64,000 nt of DNA from contig JAREIK010002654.1 of assembly GCA_029783825.1 (NCBI GenBank), positions 102,251-166,250 on the forward strand. Direction: 5' to 3'. Shown here one piece after another: positions 1 through 14,100 of the stretch. The DNA comes from Sapria himalayana. Lineage: Eukaryota > Streptophyta > Magnoliopsida > Malpighiales > Rafflesiaceae. The position numbers and the translations under genes were made by a program. Position 1 is the first letter of the stretch, and each line of letters starts with the position of its first letter. Below the pieces are notes generated by a model. That model had not been told where the DNA came from. It made no database searches and saw only the letters and a program-made list of their open reading frames with translations.

Positions 1-1627
1 TTATCTATCTATCATTCTTCTTTCTATCTAAAAATATATTTATGTATCTGTCTTTCAATTTTTCTATCTATATGTATATCAATCTCTCAATCAAAATTGT
101 ATATGAAACTGTGCATCAATTTATTTATCACTCTATCTATCATTCTGACTCTTAATCTATCTATTAATATGTAAATCAATCTATCTATCTATCTATTTAT
201 GTGACTCTCTAACAATCAATCAATCTATCTATCTGACTATCTATGTATCAATCTATGTGTCTATCTATATGTCTATCTATTTGTCTATCTATCTATTTGT
301 AAATATATATATCATTCTATTTATCTATCTATTTGTCTATCTATCTATCTATTTATCTATATATTTATTTATATATATGTATTTATGTCTATCTATTTAT
401 ATATCTATCTATCTACCTATCTATTTGTCTATCTCTCTATTTATATTTCTGTATATTAATTTGTCAATATTTCTGTATAACCTTTTGTCTATTTATCTGT
501 CTATCTATCTGCCCATCTATCTATCTATATTTATAACTTTTTATTTATCTATCTTTATATCTATCCGTCTCTTTATTTTTCTATCAATCAATCAATCTAT
601 CTTTCTATTTATCTTTCTATCGTTCAATCTAATTATCAATCAATCTACCTATTTGTCTATCTATTTGTTAACCAATCTGTCTATCGAACTATTTATCTAT
701 CTACATATTTATCTGTCTCTATGACTATATGTTTGTCTTTTTTTCTGCCTATTTATATGTTTATATGTCTGGTTGTCTAACTTTTTCTCTTAATGTCTAT
801 CTTCCAAACTATCTATCTGCCTGATTGTCTATTTTTCCTAACTATTTGTCTGACTATCTATCTGTTTATCTGTCTATCTTTCTATCTATTTATCTATTTA
901 TATATCTAACCAACTATCTATCTGTCTATCTACATATCTATTTGCCTATCTATAAGTCTATCTATATGTCTATCATCTATCTATCTATCTGACTATATAT
1001 CTATCTGACTATATATCTATCTATATATTTATATATTATCTATCTATCTATCTGTCTATCTATCTATCTATCTATAAATCTGTTTGTCTATCTATCTTTT
1101 TATCTATCTATCTATCTATCTATCGATATGACTATTTATCTATCGAACTATCTATCAATATATCTATCTATCTATCTATTTATCTATCTATCTATATGTC
1201 TGTATATCTATTTTTCATATATCTATCCATCAATCTATCTAATAATCTATTTATCTATCTATCTATATATTGATATATTTGTATATTTATATTTCTATCT
1301 ATTTGTCAAAAAATCTATCTATCTATTTGCTTATATATTTTTATATTTATCTATCTATCTATATGTCTATCTATCTATCTATCTACCTATCTAGATATAA
1401 ATCTAACTATCTTTTAATTTGTCTTAGCTATATATATATTGATCTCTCTATCAATTTGTATATACAACTGTGTATCAATCTATCTGCAAATCTATCTATC
1501 TATCTGTCTATTAATCTTTCTATCAATCAATTGATCTATCTCTCTTCCTATGTTTTTATCTATATGTCTATATATGTGACTATATATCTATCTATCTATG
1601 TATTTCTATAAATAAATTAATAAATAA

Positions 1628-1656
1628 ATAATATATATATATATATATATATATAT
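1628..1656. repeat. TA dinucleotide run inside the satellite
   Basis: A nearly pure TA run preceded by AATAAATTAATAAATAAATA and followed directly by CTATCTAT. Similar runs are at about 3260-3286, 17110-17136, 17272-17300, 17986-18010, 21494-21536, 23328-23356, 24150-24192, 40040-40064, 47480-47525 and 54120-54179. Confidence 0.9.
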
Positions 1657-2004
1657 CTATCTATCTATCTATCTGTCATTCTATCTGTCTATGTTTCTAT
1701 CTATTTGTATATCTTTTTATCTATCTTTTTGTCTATTAATTTGTCTAACTTTCTATCTTTCTGTCAATCTATCTATTTATCATTCTATTTATCTATCTAT
1801 CAATCTATTTATCATATTGTAAATGTATCCATCTATCTCTCTATCTATCAATCTATCAATCTTATTGCATCCATTTATCTCTCTATCTATCATTTTATGT
1901 GTCATTCTATGTGTCAATCTATCTTTCTATGTATCAATCTATCTATTTTTCTAACTATATATCTTTATATTTATCTATCGATCTATTACTAAATTTATCT
2001 ATCT

Positions 2005-2051
2005 ATCTACCAATCTAATAATCTATCTATCTATCTACCAATCTAATAATC
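2005..2051. repeat. Short tandem duplication in satellite
   Basis: The phrase ATCTACCAATCTAATAATCT occurs twice in succession. A diverged phrase duplicated whole shows local block amplification rather than single-unit slippage. Confidence 0.7.
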
Positions 2052-2088
2052 TGTATGTCTATCTATGGATCTATCTATCTATCTGCCG

Positions 2089-2121
<33 letters not shown>

Positions 2122-5035
2122 ATGATCTGTCTATCCATCTATTTATCTTTCTGTCTATCTATATATCTATCATTATATCTGTGTATTTATCTATATATTA
2201 ATCTATCTAACTTTTTATCCATTTTTCAATATATCTATCTATTAATATATCTATATATCAATCTGTCTAATTATCTGTCTTTCCCTCTATCTATCTTTTT
2301 ATCTATTTATCTGTCTATCTATCTATTTGTCAATCAATTAATCTATCTATCTATCTATCAGTCTATCCTTTTGTGATCTTTTTTCCTATCTATCTATCTA
2401 TCTATCAATCTCTTTTTCTATATGTCTATCTAACTATCTATCTATCTATCTTTTAGGCTATCTATCTATCTATCTATATTTTTTCTATCTATCTTTGTAA
2501 TTATACATCTATTGATCTAACTATTTATATATCTATCTATCAAACAATCCATCTATCTGTCTATCTATTTGGCTATCTATATATTTTCTATTTATTTATC
2601 AATCTATCAATCTACATGTCTATCTATTAAATTATCTATCATAGTATCTATTTATCTATCTATCTATCTATTTGATTATTTTTTATTTATCTATATGTCT
2701 ATCTATAATCTATCTATCTATGTATTTATCTTTATAATAATCGATCGATCTATCTATTTATCTATCTATTTCTTTATCAATCTTTCTGTCTATTTAACCA
2801 TATATCTATCTATCTTTCTGTCTATATATCTATATATCTAAAAATATTTTTATCTAGCTATTTATCTATTTATGTATCTATCTATTTATTTATCTGCCTA
2901 TCTATCTATATAACTATATATCTATTTGTCTATCATTTAATTTATATATCTATCTATCTATGAATCTATATATCAATCTATCTATTAATCTTTATATCAA
3001 TCTATCTATAAATTTGTCAATCTATATATTAATATGTCTATCAATGTGTCAATCTAAATGTTTATAAATCAATCAATCAATCAATTTGCCTGTCTATCTT
3101 TATATCAACCTATTTCTTTATATATGTGTCTATCTAACTAACTAACTATCTATCTATCTATTTATCTACCTGTCAATTTGTCTAACAATCTATCTTTTTA
3201 TTTGTCTATCTATCTATCTATCTCTATATCTACCTATCTATCTATATATCTATCTATCTTTATATATATATATATATATATATATATCAGTCTATTTATC
3301 ATTCTATCCATATGTCTATCTTCGTTACTATCTATTTGTAAATATATGTGTCTATCTATTTTATTATCGATATATCTATCTATTATCTACCTATCTCTAT
3401 AACTATCTATCTACTTATCTTTTATTTGCATATGTATCTGTTTATCTATCTATCTATCTATTTATCTATATATCTATTTGTCTATCTATATATCAATCAA
3501 TCAATATATCTATTAATCAATCAATCAATCTATCTATCTATATGTTTATTAATATGTATATCAATTTATATAACAATGTTTATATCAATCTATCTATCAT
3601 TGTGTCTATCAATATGGAAAACTATCTCTTAATCTTTATGTATTTATATATGAATATCTATATATCAATCTACTTATATATCTATCTATCTATCAATCTA
3701 TCTGTATGTCTATCTATTTTTATATCAATCAATCACTCAATCTATTTAACTATTAATATATCTACCAAACTATCTATTTATCTATCTATCTTTTATCGGT
3801 CTATATCTTTGTTTGTTTTATTTGACTATCTGTCAATCTTTCTGACTATTTATTTGTCATTCTATCTTTCTATATATCTAATTATGTTTTTGCCTTTCTC
3901 TCCATCTATCTGTCATTCATTCTATAAATCTAGTTGTCAGTGTGTATATTAATTTATCTATCTATCTATTAGTATATCTATTTGTCAATCTATTATTCTA
4001 TCTATTTGTCTATATATCTTTCTAGCTATTTATCTTATATTATTTCTCTCTTTTTTTTGTCGATATATCTATCTATTTATCAATCTATGATTTTTTTTGC
4101 CAAACTATCTATCTATCTATCTATATGATATCTATATGTCTATATATTTGTCTATATATCTATCTTTCAATATATCTATTAAACTATATATCTATATGTT
4201 TATCTATCTATTTGTCAGTTTATCTGTATGTTTGAGTGTCTACCAATCTATCTGTCTATCTTTCTATCTATTTGTCTATCACTTTGTATATTTGTCTCTC
4301 TATCTATCTGTCCATCTATATATTTGTATATCTATCTATCTGTCTATCTATCTAGCTAGCTATCTATCTGTCTGTCTATCTGTCTATGTATCTATCTATC
4401 AATCTATCTATCTATATATCTATCTATCAATTTGTTTATTAATCTGTCTAGTTATGTGTCTATCTAGCTGTCTAATTAAATATTTATTTGTATAGTTATC
4501 TATCTATCTATCTCTCTAATATTCTATTTATCAATCTGTCTGACTATCTATCTATCTATCTCTACATCTATTTGTATATCTATCTGTCTATCTATATCTC
4601 GAATAATCTATCTATCTATCTATCTATCTTTATATATATTCATCCATCTATCTATCTGGCTAATAATCTACATATTTATCTTACTATATATCTATATAAT
4701 ATGTCTATATATCTTTTTATCTATCTATCTATTTATTTGTGTATCTATCTATCGATCTATATATCTATTTATCTATCTATAATTCTATCTCTCTATCTTT
4801 CTGTATATATTTCTATATATCTACCTATCTATCTATCTGTCTAACTAACTAACTATCTATCTATTATTCTATCTTTCTCTATATCTATTTATTTACATAT
4901 TTATCTATCTATTTACTTATCCATCTATATGTATATCTATTTTTCTGTCTATTGATCTATCTATTTATCTATCTATCTATCTAATTATTTGTTTATTTAT
5001 TTTTCAAATGATACGTCTATGTATCTGTCTATCTA

Positions 5036-5112
5036 TTGAATGGTATATATATTTGTATATCTATCTATCTATATTTTGAATGGTTTATATATTTGTATAT
5101 CTATTTATCTAA
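5036..5112. repeat. Short tandem duplication in satellite (TTGAATGGT phrase)
   Basis: TTGAATGGTATATATATTTG and a near copy TTGAATGGTTTATATATTTG follow each other at about 40-base spacing, each continuing with TATATCTAT. The TTGAATGG core is foreign to the TCTA unit, so this is a recent block duplication. Confidence 0.7.
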
Positions 5113-6172
5113 TTGTCTATTAATTTTCTATCTATCTTTCCATCAATCTGTCTATTAATTTGTCTATCTATCTATCCATCAATCTGTCTATTATTATTTT
5201 TATAAATTTGTATATATATGTGTCTTTTAATTTATATTTCTATCTATCTATAAATCTAGCTATATATATATTTATATCTTTATATATCTATCTATTTTTC
5301 TATATATATATATATATCAAACTATCTATAAATTTATCTATCTTTCATTCTATATATCTAACTTTTTATATATCTGTCTATCTATAGTTATTTTTATCTT
5401 TCTAACTATATATCTATCTATTTGTATATCTATTAGTCTATATATATGTCTATATATTTGACGATTTATCTTTCTATCAATCTATTTGTCTATTTATCTA
5501 TTTGTCATTCTATCTTTTTTTCTATCTATCTAAATTTTTTCTTTCTATTAAACTATCTATCCAATCTAACTATCAATAAGTTCTTCAATCTATCTATCTA
5601 TGTATCTATATATCTATCCATTTATCTATCTATCTCTTTGTCTATCTATCTATTTATCTATCCATTTATCAATATGTATATCAATTTCAATATCTATTTG
5701 TCTATATATTTATTTATCTATCTATCTATATGTCTTTCTAGTTGTCTATCTATTTGTCTATCTATTTGTCTATCTGTCTATCTATCTTTCTATCAAGAGA
5801 TATATATATATATATCTATCTATCTATCTATTTATCTATCAATTAGTCTATTTATCTATCTATATATCGGTCTATCTATCTATCTATTTATTTATTTATC
5901 TATCTATCTATATGTCAGTCTGTCTATCTTTATATTTAATTATATATCTATCTTTCTATTTATCTATCTATTTTCTTTCAATCTAACTAACAAACTATCC
6001 ATCTATCTATTTATCTATATATCTATCTATCTATCTATCTATCTATCCGTCTGTCTATCTTTTTTTTATCTATCTGTCTATCTACCTATCTATCCATCAA
6101 TAGATCGATCTATCTATCTATCTATTTATGTATTTGTTTATCTATATAGCTATATGTCTATTAGTTTGTCTA

Positions 6173-6232
6173 TGTGTCTATTTATCTTTCTAACAATTTG
6201 TCTGTGTCTATTTATCTTTCTAACAATTTGTA
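6173..6232. repeat. 30-bp tandem duplication in satellite
   Basis: The phrase starting GTGTCTATTTATCTTTCTAA and ending CAATTTGT occurs twice back to back with no visible difference, indicating recent duplication. Confidence 0.75.
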
Positions 6233-9200
6233 TATCTATCAATCTAAGTATCAATATATCGATATATATGTGTCCATATCTATCTATCTATTTATCTTTC
6301 TATCTATTTGTCTATCTTTCTATCTATCAATATGTCTATCTATCTATCTATCTATATATTTATCTATCTATGAGTGAATATATTTGTCTCTCTATTTGTT
6401 TATCTATCTATCTGTCTATCTATTTATCAATATTTCTAACTATTTCATTATTTATTTATTTATCTATCTATCTATCTATCTATCTATCAGTCTATCTATC
6501 TATAAGTCTATCTAACTATCTATTTATCCATCTATCTATCTATCTATTCTTCAATCTATCAATATGTATTTTTATAAGTCTATAAATCTATCTATCTATA
6601 TATTTGTCTCCCTATATGTTTGTCTATCTACATATCTATTTGTCTATCTATTTGACTATCTATCTAATTATAAATCGGTCAATCAATCAATCTATGAATA
6701 TGTCCTTCTATCTCTATCTATTTGTCTATATATCTGTCTATATGTTTATCTTTCTATATATATATATATATATCACGTAATTGATAAGTCTATTGAATTA
6801 TCTATCTATCTATATATCTATCTATCTCTCTGCCTCTCTTTCTCACTATCTAACAATGTGTCTATCTATCTATCTATTTATCTATTTATTTATTTATCTA
6901 TTTGTCTATTTATCTTTCTATCTAATTGTATATCTATCTTTCTATCTAATTGTCTATTAATCTATCTATCTATTTATGTTTCTATCTATTTATCTATCTA
7001 TTTATTTAACTATCTATCTATTTATATTCATATTTATCAATCTGTATATCTATATGTTTATCTAATTATCTATACATCTCTCTATCTATCTATATGTCTA
7101 TCTATCTATCAATCTATTTGTATGACTTCTCCTTTTCTATCTTTCTATCTATATGTCTATATATATATATATATATATATATTTCTATTATATATCTAGT
7201 AGTCTATCTATTTGTGTGTTTGTCTATATAGATATATAGATATGTATATATATGTCTATATATATCTATCTATTTATATATCTATCTATCTATATATATG
7301 TGTGTGTGTGTTTGTCTATCTATCGATTGATCTATCTATCTATCTATCTATCAGTCTATCTATCAATCTTTATATTAATCTATCTATCAATCTATCTAAT
7401 AATCAATCTTTAAATATGCTTATCTATTCGTTTAAATATTTCTCTATCTATCTATTTATTTGTTTAAATATATGCCTATCAATGTGTCTATCTATCTCTT
7501 TATCTATCTGTCTATCTATTTGTCTGTCTATCTATTTGACTATCTATCTATCTATTTATTTATTTATCTATGTGTTTGTAAATCTATCTATTTATGAATC
7601 TCTCTCTCTCTATCTATTTATAAATATGTCTATCTATTTATTAATGTAACTGTATATTTATATGTCTATCTATCTATCTAATAATTTTTATATCTACCTA
7701 TCTATCAGTATATCTTTCTTTCTATCAATCAATCAATCTATCTATCTATCTACTGTCTATTTTTATATCTATTTGTATATATATCTATTTATATATCTAT
7801 CTATGTATCTATAAATATGTTTATTTATCTATCTGTCTATATATCTATCAATCTATATCCGTCTATGTATAAGTCTATCTATATGTCGATCTATTTTGCT
7901 AAATATCTGTCTATCTATCTGTATTCCAATATGTCAATTTATTTGTTTATCTATTTGTATATCTATTTGTCTATTCGACTATATAATATTATATTTATCT
8001 ATCTATTTATCCAACTATCTTTATCTTTCTATCTATATTTTTATCAAACTATCTATCAATATTTTTATCTTTTTATCTATCTATCTATCTATCGATCTAT
8101 TTAATAATATATCTACCAATCAATCAATCAAACAATCAATCAATCTCTTTATCTATCTATCTATCTATCTATCCATCCAACTATTTGTATATCTATTTGT
8201 ATAACTATCTATCAATCTCTCTCTATATTTATCTATCTATCTATTTGTCTATCTTTCTATCTATCAATCTATTTATCTATATGTCTATCAATCAATCAAT
8301 CTATCTAACTATTTGTAAAATCTATCTATCTATCTATTTATATATCTATCTATAAATCTATCATTTAATCTATTTTTCTATCTTATATGTCTATCAATCT
8401 ATGTATCTATCATTCTATTTATTTGTCTATCTATCTATCTCTCTTTCTATCTGTCTATTTACTTGTCCATCTATCTATCTATTTATCTGTCTATCTTTAA
8501 TTTATCTTTCTATCTATCATTCTATTTTTATGCATATATGTCTGTCTATCTATGTATCCTTTTATATATCTTTTTATCTATCTATCTTTCTTTCTTTCTA
8601 TTTGTCTAGCAATCTATTTATCAATCTATTTATCAATCTATCTATGATTCTATGTATCATTTTTTATATCCAACTATTTAAATATCTATCTATCTATCTA
8701 TCTATTTGTCTATTTATTTGTCTATCTCTCTATTTATATGTCTATATAGTTATCTATTTATTTATCTGTTTATCTATCTATCCATCATCCTATCTATCTT
8801 TCTATCTATATATCTATATATCTATCTAACTATCTATCTATCAGTTTATCTACCTATCTATCTATCTATCATGTCTATCTATCTATCTATCTCTCTATTT
8901 ATGTATCAAACTATCTATCTTTCTATCTATTTGTCTATCTTTATGTCTATCTATCTGTTTATTAATCTATCTATCAATTTGTCCATCACTCTTTCTATCA
9001 ATCAATCTTTCAATCAATCAATCTATCAATCAATCTATCTTTCTATCAATCTTTCAAACTTTTTCTCTATCTATATGTTTATGTATTTGTCTATCTATCT
9101 ATCTGTCTGTCTGTCTATCTATCTATATTTTTATATATTTTTTATCTATCTATATATATATCTTTCTAATTGTCTATCTATTTCTTTATCTATCTATTTA

Positions 9201-9234
9201 TCTATCTAACTATTTATTTTCTTTCTATTTATCC

Positions 9235-9246
9235 ATCTATCTCTTT
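9235..9246. repeat. Candidate target-site duplication, 3' side of LINE A
   Basis: ATCTATCTCTTT here matches 16653-16664 at the other end of LINE A. Because the flank is satellite, a 12-base match could partly be chance, but the positions fit the expected ends. Confidence 0.5.
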
Positions 9247-10469
9247 TTTTTATTTTATAAAGGTTGTTTTATTATTAATAACCCTTTCTTTTGGCGGAGG
9301 AATACCATTTTTACAACCTACGTCTACTCTTGACCCTTTTACACCCTTTCTACCCCTAATCCTAAAATAAGTGCAAATAACAAGATTAGGTTTCGGTCTT
9401 CTTTAGATTTTAAATACAATAAATGTATTTAGATGACTTCTGAAATTCTTTAGCTAATAGGATCTTTTCCTTGTTTTGTCTTAAAATAAATGACTTTTAT
9501 GTTTGTCACCTTTGAATTTTGGCCCTTTATGAACTTGGTATATACGGCCCACTTTCAGAGCCCAGCCAGTGCTTATCATTTTATTACTGCCCCTTTGTCC
9601 CGCGCCTTATCTTTCCTCTCGAGTTGTGCCCAAGTTATCTCGTCTTCCTCAGGCTTTCGTAAACTTCCCCCTTCCTCCGTATTTCGTACTCCAATGGAGC
9701 ACATGCAATGCGATATTCAATTATGATATCCGATATAAAAGACGATACAATATGGCGATGCAATGATGATGCAAAAGTTCGTCACAATACAGTATCGCGA
9801 AACTGTATCCTTTTCTGTTCCTCCAATACCACAAGCATTTTTCCCATCTATCTCCTTTATCTACTCCGAACCTATCTACCCTTTGTACCCTGTGTCTATT
9901 GCAATTCCTTATCAGTTCTTGCCAATACGGGTACCGATTACCCATCGACTCCTTAGCTTCAGGAGGTTCAGTGTTTGTCCCTTCTTTACCTCCTTTCCAT
10001 TTCTACACTTCTTCTTTGCAATTTATCTTCAATGTAGAATCGGCTATTTCAGCCAGCTAATAATCTGCATATATAACTCATGAACTAACCAATTTTAGAA
10101 CCACAGAACCACAGACAGGATAATTTATGCATTTATTAGTTTTAGCAACAACATTAAAATAATCCAAAGTGATATAAGTTACTTCCCTTCCTAGACCAAA
10201 ATGCTTCATGTTTATCTATCCTACTATTCTGCAAAGCTGAGCATATGCTATTATCTATAACTCTGCACCAAAATGACTAACAGCATCTATATAACAAGTA
10301 TAACAGTAGATCAAATCAATTCATTTATTAGTTTTAATAATAGCTATTCCACTCCGAGAACAACACCTTGCAATTCTATAACAAATCGCATATCATTATC
10401 CTGCAATACTTTAAACATAACGCAAGTCTTGTATTATAAGAAAAATAATACCAGCATAAAATATTTAAT

Positions 10470-10862
10470 AATGCTCATAGAGCTTATAATGAAGCAATTC
10501 TATAATGAGGCACATAAGGCAGGTGTTCTAAAAACAGATCATACTTATATGCACTTGTATAATGAAGCAATTCTATAATGAAGCACCTATAGTATATAAG
10601 AAACTTCGATCCGAATACTTAAGCAATTCTATAATGAGACAATTCTCTAATAAGACAATACAATTATAATGAAGCAATTCTATAATAAATCATGTGCACT
10701 TAAAGCAGCTACAATACTTCAATGAAGCTAATGAAGCAAAACAATTATCTGCACAAAAATCTGCATATAATGGAACAATACCAGCAATTCTATAACAAAT
10801 AATACTTATGAGATTATATAGTAACACAAGCTTATAATGAAGCACATAAACCAGCACATCAC
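10470..10862. repeat. Diffuse repeat of AAGCAATTCTATAATGA in LINE A 3' UTR
   Basis: The phrase AAGCAATTCTATAATGA and clear variants (TAATGAAGCAATTC, CAATTCTATAACAAAT, TAATGAAGCACATAA) recur about ten times at irregular spacing. I do not see the array in the 3' UTR of copy B or C. It may be a lineage-specific expansion or the trace of another inserted repeat. Confidence 0.75.
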
Positions 10863-10879
10863 AATATAGTACGATGTTC

Positions 10880-11086
10880 TTCTCCCCTCAGGGCCAGGGA
10901 GAACACTCAAGCAAGCTCCATTACCATGATACTGCACCTCCCCTCAGGGCTGGGGTTTCCTGCATACATAGTGTTTAATAACATAGGACAGTAGCTTTAT
11001 CATCATTCTACATTGCCATAATATTTTATATCATCACGATGATAATAGATATAGTATATAAGAATAACTTCCCCACAGGACCAAGG
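10880..11086. repeat. Three copies of a C-rich/G-rich inverted motif in LINE A 3' UTR
   Basis: TCTCCCCTCAGGGCCAGGGA (about 10881-10900), CCTCCCCTCAGGGCTGGGG (10937-10955) and a weaker TTCCCCACAGGACCAAGGAG (11069-11088) all pair a C run with a G run around TCAGGRC. A single copy, CTCCCCTCAGGACTGGGG, is in LINE B at 29619-29636. Its survival in otherwise unlike 3' UTRs suggests a conserved hairpin or signal. Confidence 0.6.
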
Positions 11087-11144
11087 AGTAATATTCAATG
11101 TCACCACCTAGTTCAAGCCTTATTCAATTCAGCCTACTAATAGT

Positions 11145-14100
11145 TTACCTCTTGTTTATTCTAATATATGGGTAACCTATTCTATCTAAATTAATTAATT
11201 CTTTGTACCTTTTCTGAATATTATTTTCTTCAAATTCATGTGAGCCTTTATTAGCACCTTCCTCCGCTAATTTATCTGCTAATGCATTCGCCTCTCTAAA
11301 TATATGTATTATTTCTCCTTTCAGTTCTAATATCAAATTTTTTATTTTTTCAATTTCCGATTCAAACTTCCATAATTGTATTTTATTTTTCACTAGATCT
11401 ACCAAAAGGTTCGAATCTACTTGAACTTGAAAGTTTGAGTAAATATTCTCTTTGCAAATTAGCAACCCCGTGTGCAAGGTGATTATTTCTGAGTGCAATG
11501 CTGAAAAAGCTATTTCTCTTATTCTGAATTCCTTGATTACTCTTCCATCATTATTTCTTATCGCTCCTCCACCTCATGTTATTCCCATATCTCTTTTGAA
11601 GCTTCCATCAGTATTAAGCACCAATATACCTCACGGAGGCTTTTCCCTGCTAGTTATTCTAATTAGTGGCAATTTTTTTTTTGGTTACTAGGCCCCATAC
11701 CTTTATCTTTTCTTTTTCTAATTCTAAATTCCTAAGCCTAATCAGGTTGCATGCCGAGATGAAAGAGATTTCCCTTCTAATTTCTTCTATAATAGATTTA
11801 GCATTCATTAAAGTACCATTGAATCTGCTGGCATTCCTGGCCTTCCACAGGCACCAAACTACTACATGTGGTATATATTCTCTTAACCATTTAAGGACTT
11901 TATTCTTCGTATGTTTATTATTTCAGAATTTTAATCTATCCTTGAGGCTGCATATAAGCTCTTCTAATTCTACCTCTTTTTCTAAAGTATTCCATACCTT
12001 TTTGGCTATTTTTCCTTTTGAAAATAAGTGATCCCTAGTTTCAATTTCTTGTTGGCAACATTCACAAAGAGAAGCCAACCTTGTCCCTTTTTTTTGAATA
12101 TTCTCATCCACCAGAATGATGTTAGAGATAAGCTTCCACATAAAAACATTTATCTTCTGTGGAATCTGTTTTACCCATATCCTTTCGAACATTCCCACTT
12201 GTGTTTTCCTATTTCTAACTAGCTGCTTTGCACTACTTAATGTGAATTTTCCATGTAGAGTTAAGGACCATTTCCACCAGTAGCTGGTGAGGATTGTGTA
12301 TTTTTCAACTACACATTGCTGTTTGTGCATGAGTCTCCAAATGTTTGATGCCTTTTTTGGATTTCTATTACTTTATTACCTATACCATATCTAGCTTTTA
12401 TATATGCTGCCCATAGATTATATTTTTCCTTCAGTCTCCACCAATTTTTACAAGCCCACGCATTGGCTGTGTCGTTTAGCCTAGTAAAGCCTAAACCTGT
12501 TTCTTCCTTTGGATAACATAATTCTTTCAATCTTTTCCAGTGAAGCTTATTTTTCCCTTCTTTTTTACCCCATAAAAAATTGGACATTTCATTTTCTATC
12601 TTATTTAAAATAATTTTGGGTGGTCTAATTGCCATTAGAATATGAGCTAGTGAACTTTCTAACACATGTATGATCAATGTAATTCTCCTTGCCATACTTA
12701 GCATGTCCTCTTTCCAGCCTACAATCTTCTGTTTTATTTTCTCCACCAAGAAGGTTAAATATTCTTCTTTAACCCTTCCTTCATATATCGGACATCCTAA
12801 ATAAGTTATCGCACCTTTTACTTGTGTGAAACCCGTAATTCTTTTTACTCTCTTCGCATAGATTTCAAAAGCTTTTTTCGCGATGATAAATTGACACTTG
12901 CTTTTATTTAACTTTTGCCCTGTTTCTTCTTCTAATTTTTGCATGAGATTCATCAGGTTTTTCAAGGATCTGCTTCTGGCATTTGTGAAAATAATTACAT
13001 CATCCGCATATGCCAAGCAACTAAATTGGGTGTATTTCTAGGCTGCTTGAAAGATAAAATGCTACCCATTCTTATTTTATTTATAAAATTAACAATGAAT
13101 GACTCTAAATATATATTAAAAAATGACGGGGAAAGTGGATCTTCTTGCCTGAGACCCTTAAGTGGTTTAAATTCTTCACATGTCCGTCCATTGATTAGAA
13201 TCTTTACCCATAAACTAGAAATACATCTATACATCAAATCTATCCAATACTCAGAAGACCTCATTTTTCTCATAATATAAAATAGTATATCCCACTCAAC
13301 TCTATCAAAAGCTTTTGATAGATCGAGTTTTAGAATTACATTATTTCCTCTTGCTCTTTCTCCTATTTCTCTTATCATTTCCGAAGCAAGGTTGATGTTT
13401 TCCATCATCAGCCTATTCTTTACAAAACCTGCTTGTTCTATCAAAATTATATTTGGAAGGACTCGACTTAATCTATTTTGTAGAATTTTTGCAAGAATCT
13501 TGTACACTGTGTTACATAAACTAATAGGTCTAAAATCTTCTCCTCTTTTCGGGTTTGCTTTTTTTGGCATTAATACAATATATGAATTTTCCCATGCTTT
13601 TGTGATTTCTGCACCCACAAATATCCAAGCAATTGCTTTAGTTAGATCTTTTTTAATGATAGACCAGCTGAGTTGGAAAAAGCCATTATTCCAACCATTT
13701 GGTCCTGCGGCACTATCTTTATTGGCATCAAATACCGCCTCTCTTACTTCTTCTTCTTTCGGTATTTCTTATAGCATTTTATTATCTTCTACATTAACTT
13801 TCTTCTCTATATTTTCTATTAGTGATTGGCTGTTACCTTTTGCGCAGCTTGAATCACATAAGTGATTTTTAAAGCAGAATTCTAATTCCTGTATTATTTC
13901 ATCTTCCTTATCTATCCATGTCCCCTTAGTGCTCTGTAACCCTTTTATTTTAAGCTTTTGATTTTTTATTTTTGCCATTATGTTGATAAATTTTGTATTT
14001 TTATCACCTTCTTTTAACCAATTAATTCTGGATTTTTGCTTCTAGAAAACTTCTTCCATATGCATTTTTAATCTTAGTTCAGCCTTTGCTTTTCTAAGTT

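Larger units (their letters stand above)
1..9234 (+). repeat. Degenerate TCTA/CTAT tetranucleotide satellite, segment 1
   Basis: The stretch is made almost entirely of CTAT units and one-base variants: CTGT, TTTG-TCTA, TATG-TCTA, ATCA and AACT. The + strand is the TCTA strand throughout. Short perfect runs of 4-8 units alternate with diverged ones. G is scarce and lies mostly in TGTC contexts. A pure TA run lies at about 1628-1656 and a GT run near 7298. No gene is visible. The long open frames, up to 379 codons at 5446-6585, are Ser-Ile-Tyr-Leu repeats produced by the 12-base codon period of TCTA. Confidence 0.97.
9247..11144 (-). other. LINE A 3' UTR
   Basis: Non-coding 3' region of LINE A. 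The last 100 or so bases before the A tail (9247-9360) resemble the ends of copies B and C and share the core GGTATTCCTCCGCCAAAAGA on the minus strand. The rest is not visibly shared with B apart from a short CCCCTCAGGRCTGGGG motif. It also holds a diffuse direct repeat at about 10470-10860. Open frames here (for example 9490-9726 and 9763-10083) have no recognisable domain and are not called. Confidence 0.8.

Noticed and set aside
5446..6585. A 379-codon plus-strand open frame, and many similar ones, as membrane-protein genes
   Set aside because: The product is a degenerate Ser-Ile-Tyr-Leu repeat dictated by TCTA. Overlapping frames give the same peptide, there is no coding-type codon bias, and the open strand flips with the satellite orientation.
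1..9234. A CRISPR array or phage-type repeat system
   Set aside because: There are no conserved repeats with unique spacers and no cas genes. The unit is four bases, and the associated elements are eukaryotic transposons.
9490..10083. Overlapping open frames of 65-106 codons on both strands
   Set aside because: They are in the LINE A 3' UTR with no domain similarity, and overlapping frames on both strands are equally open.
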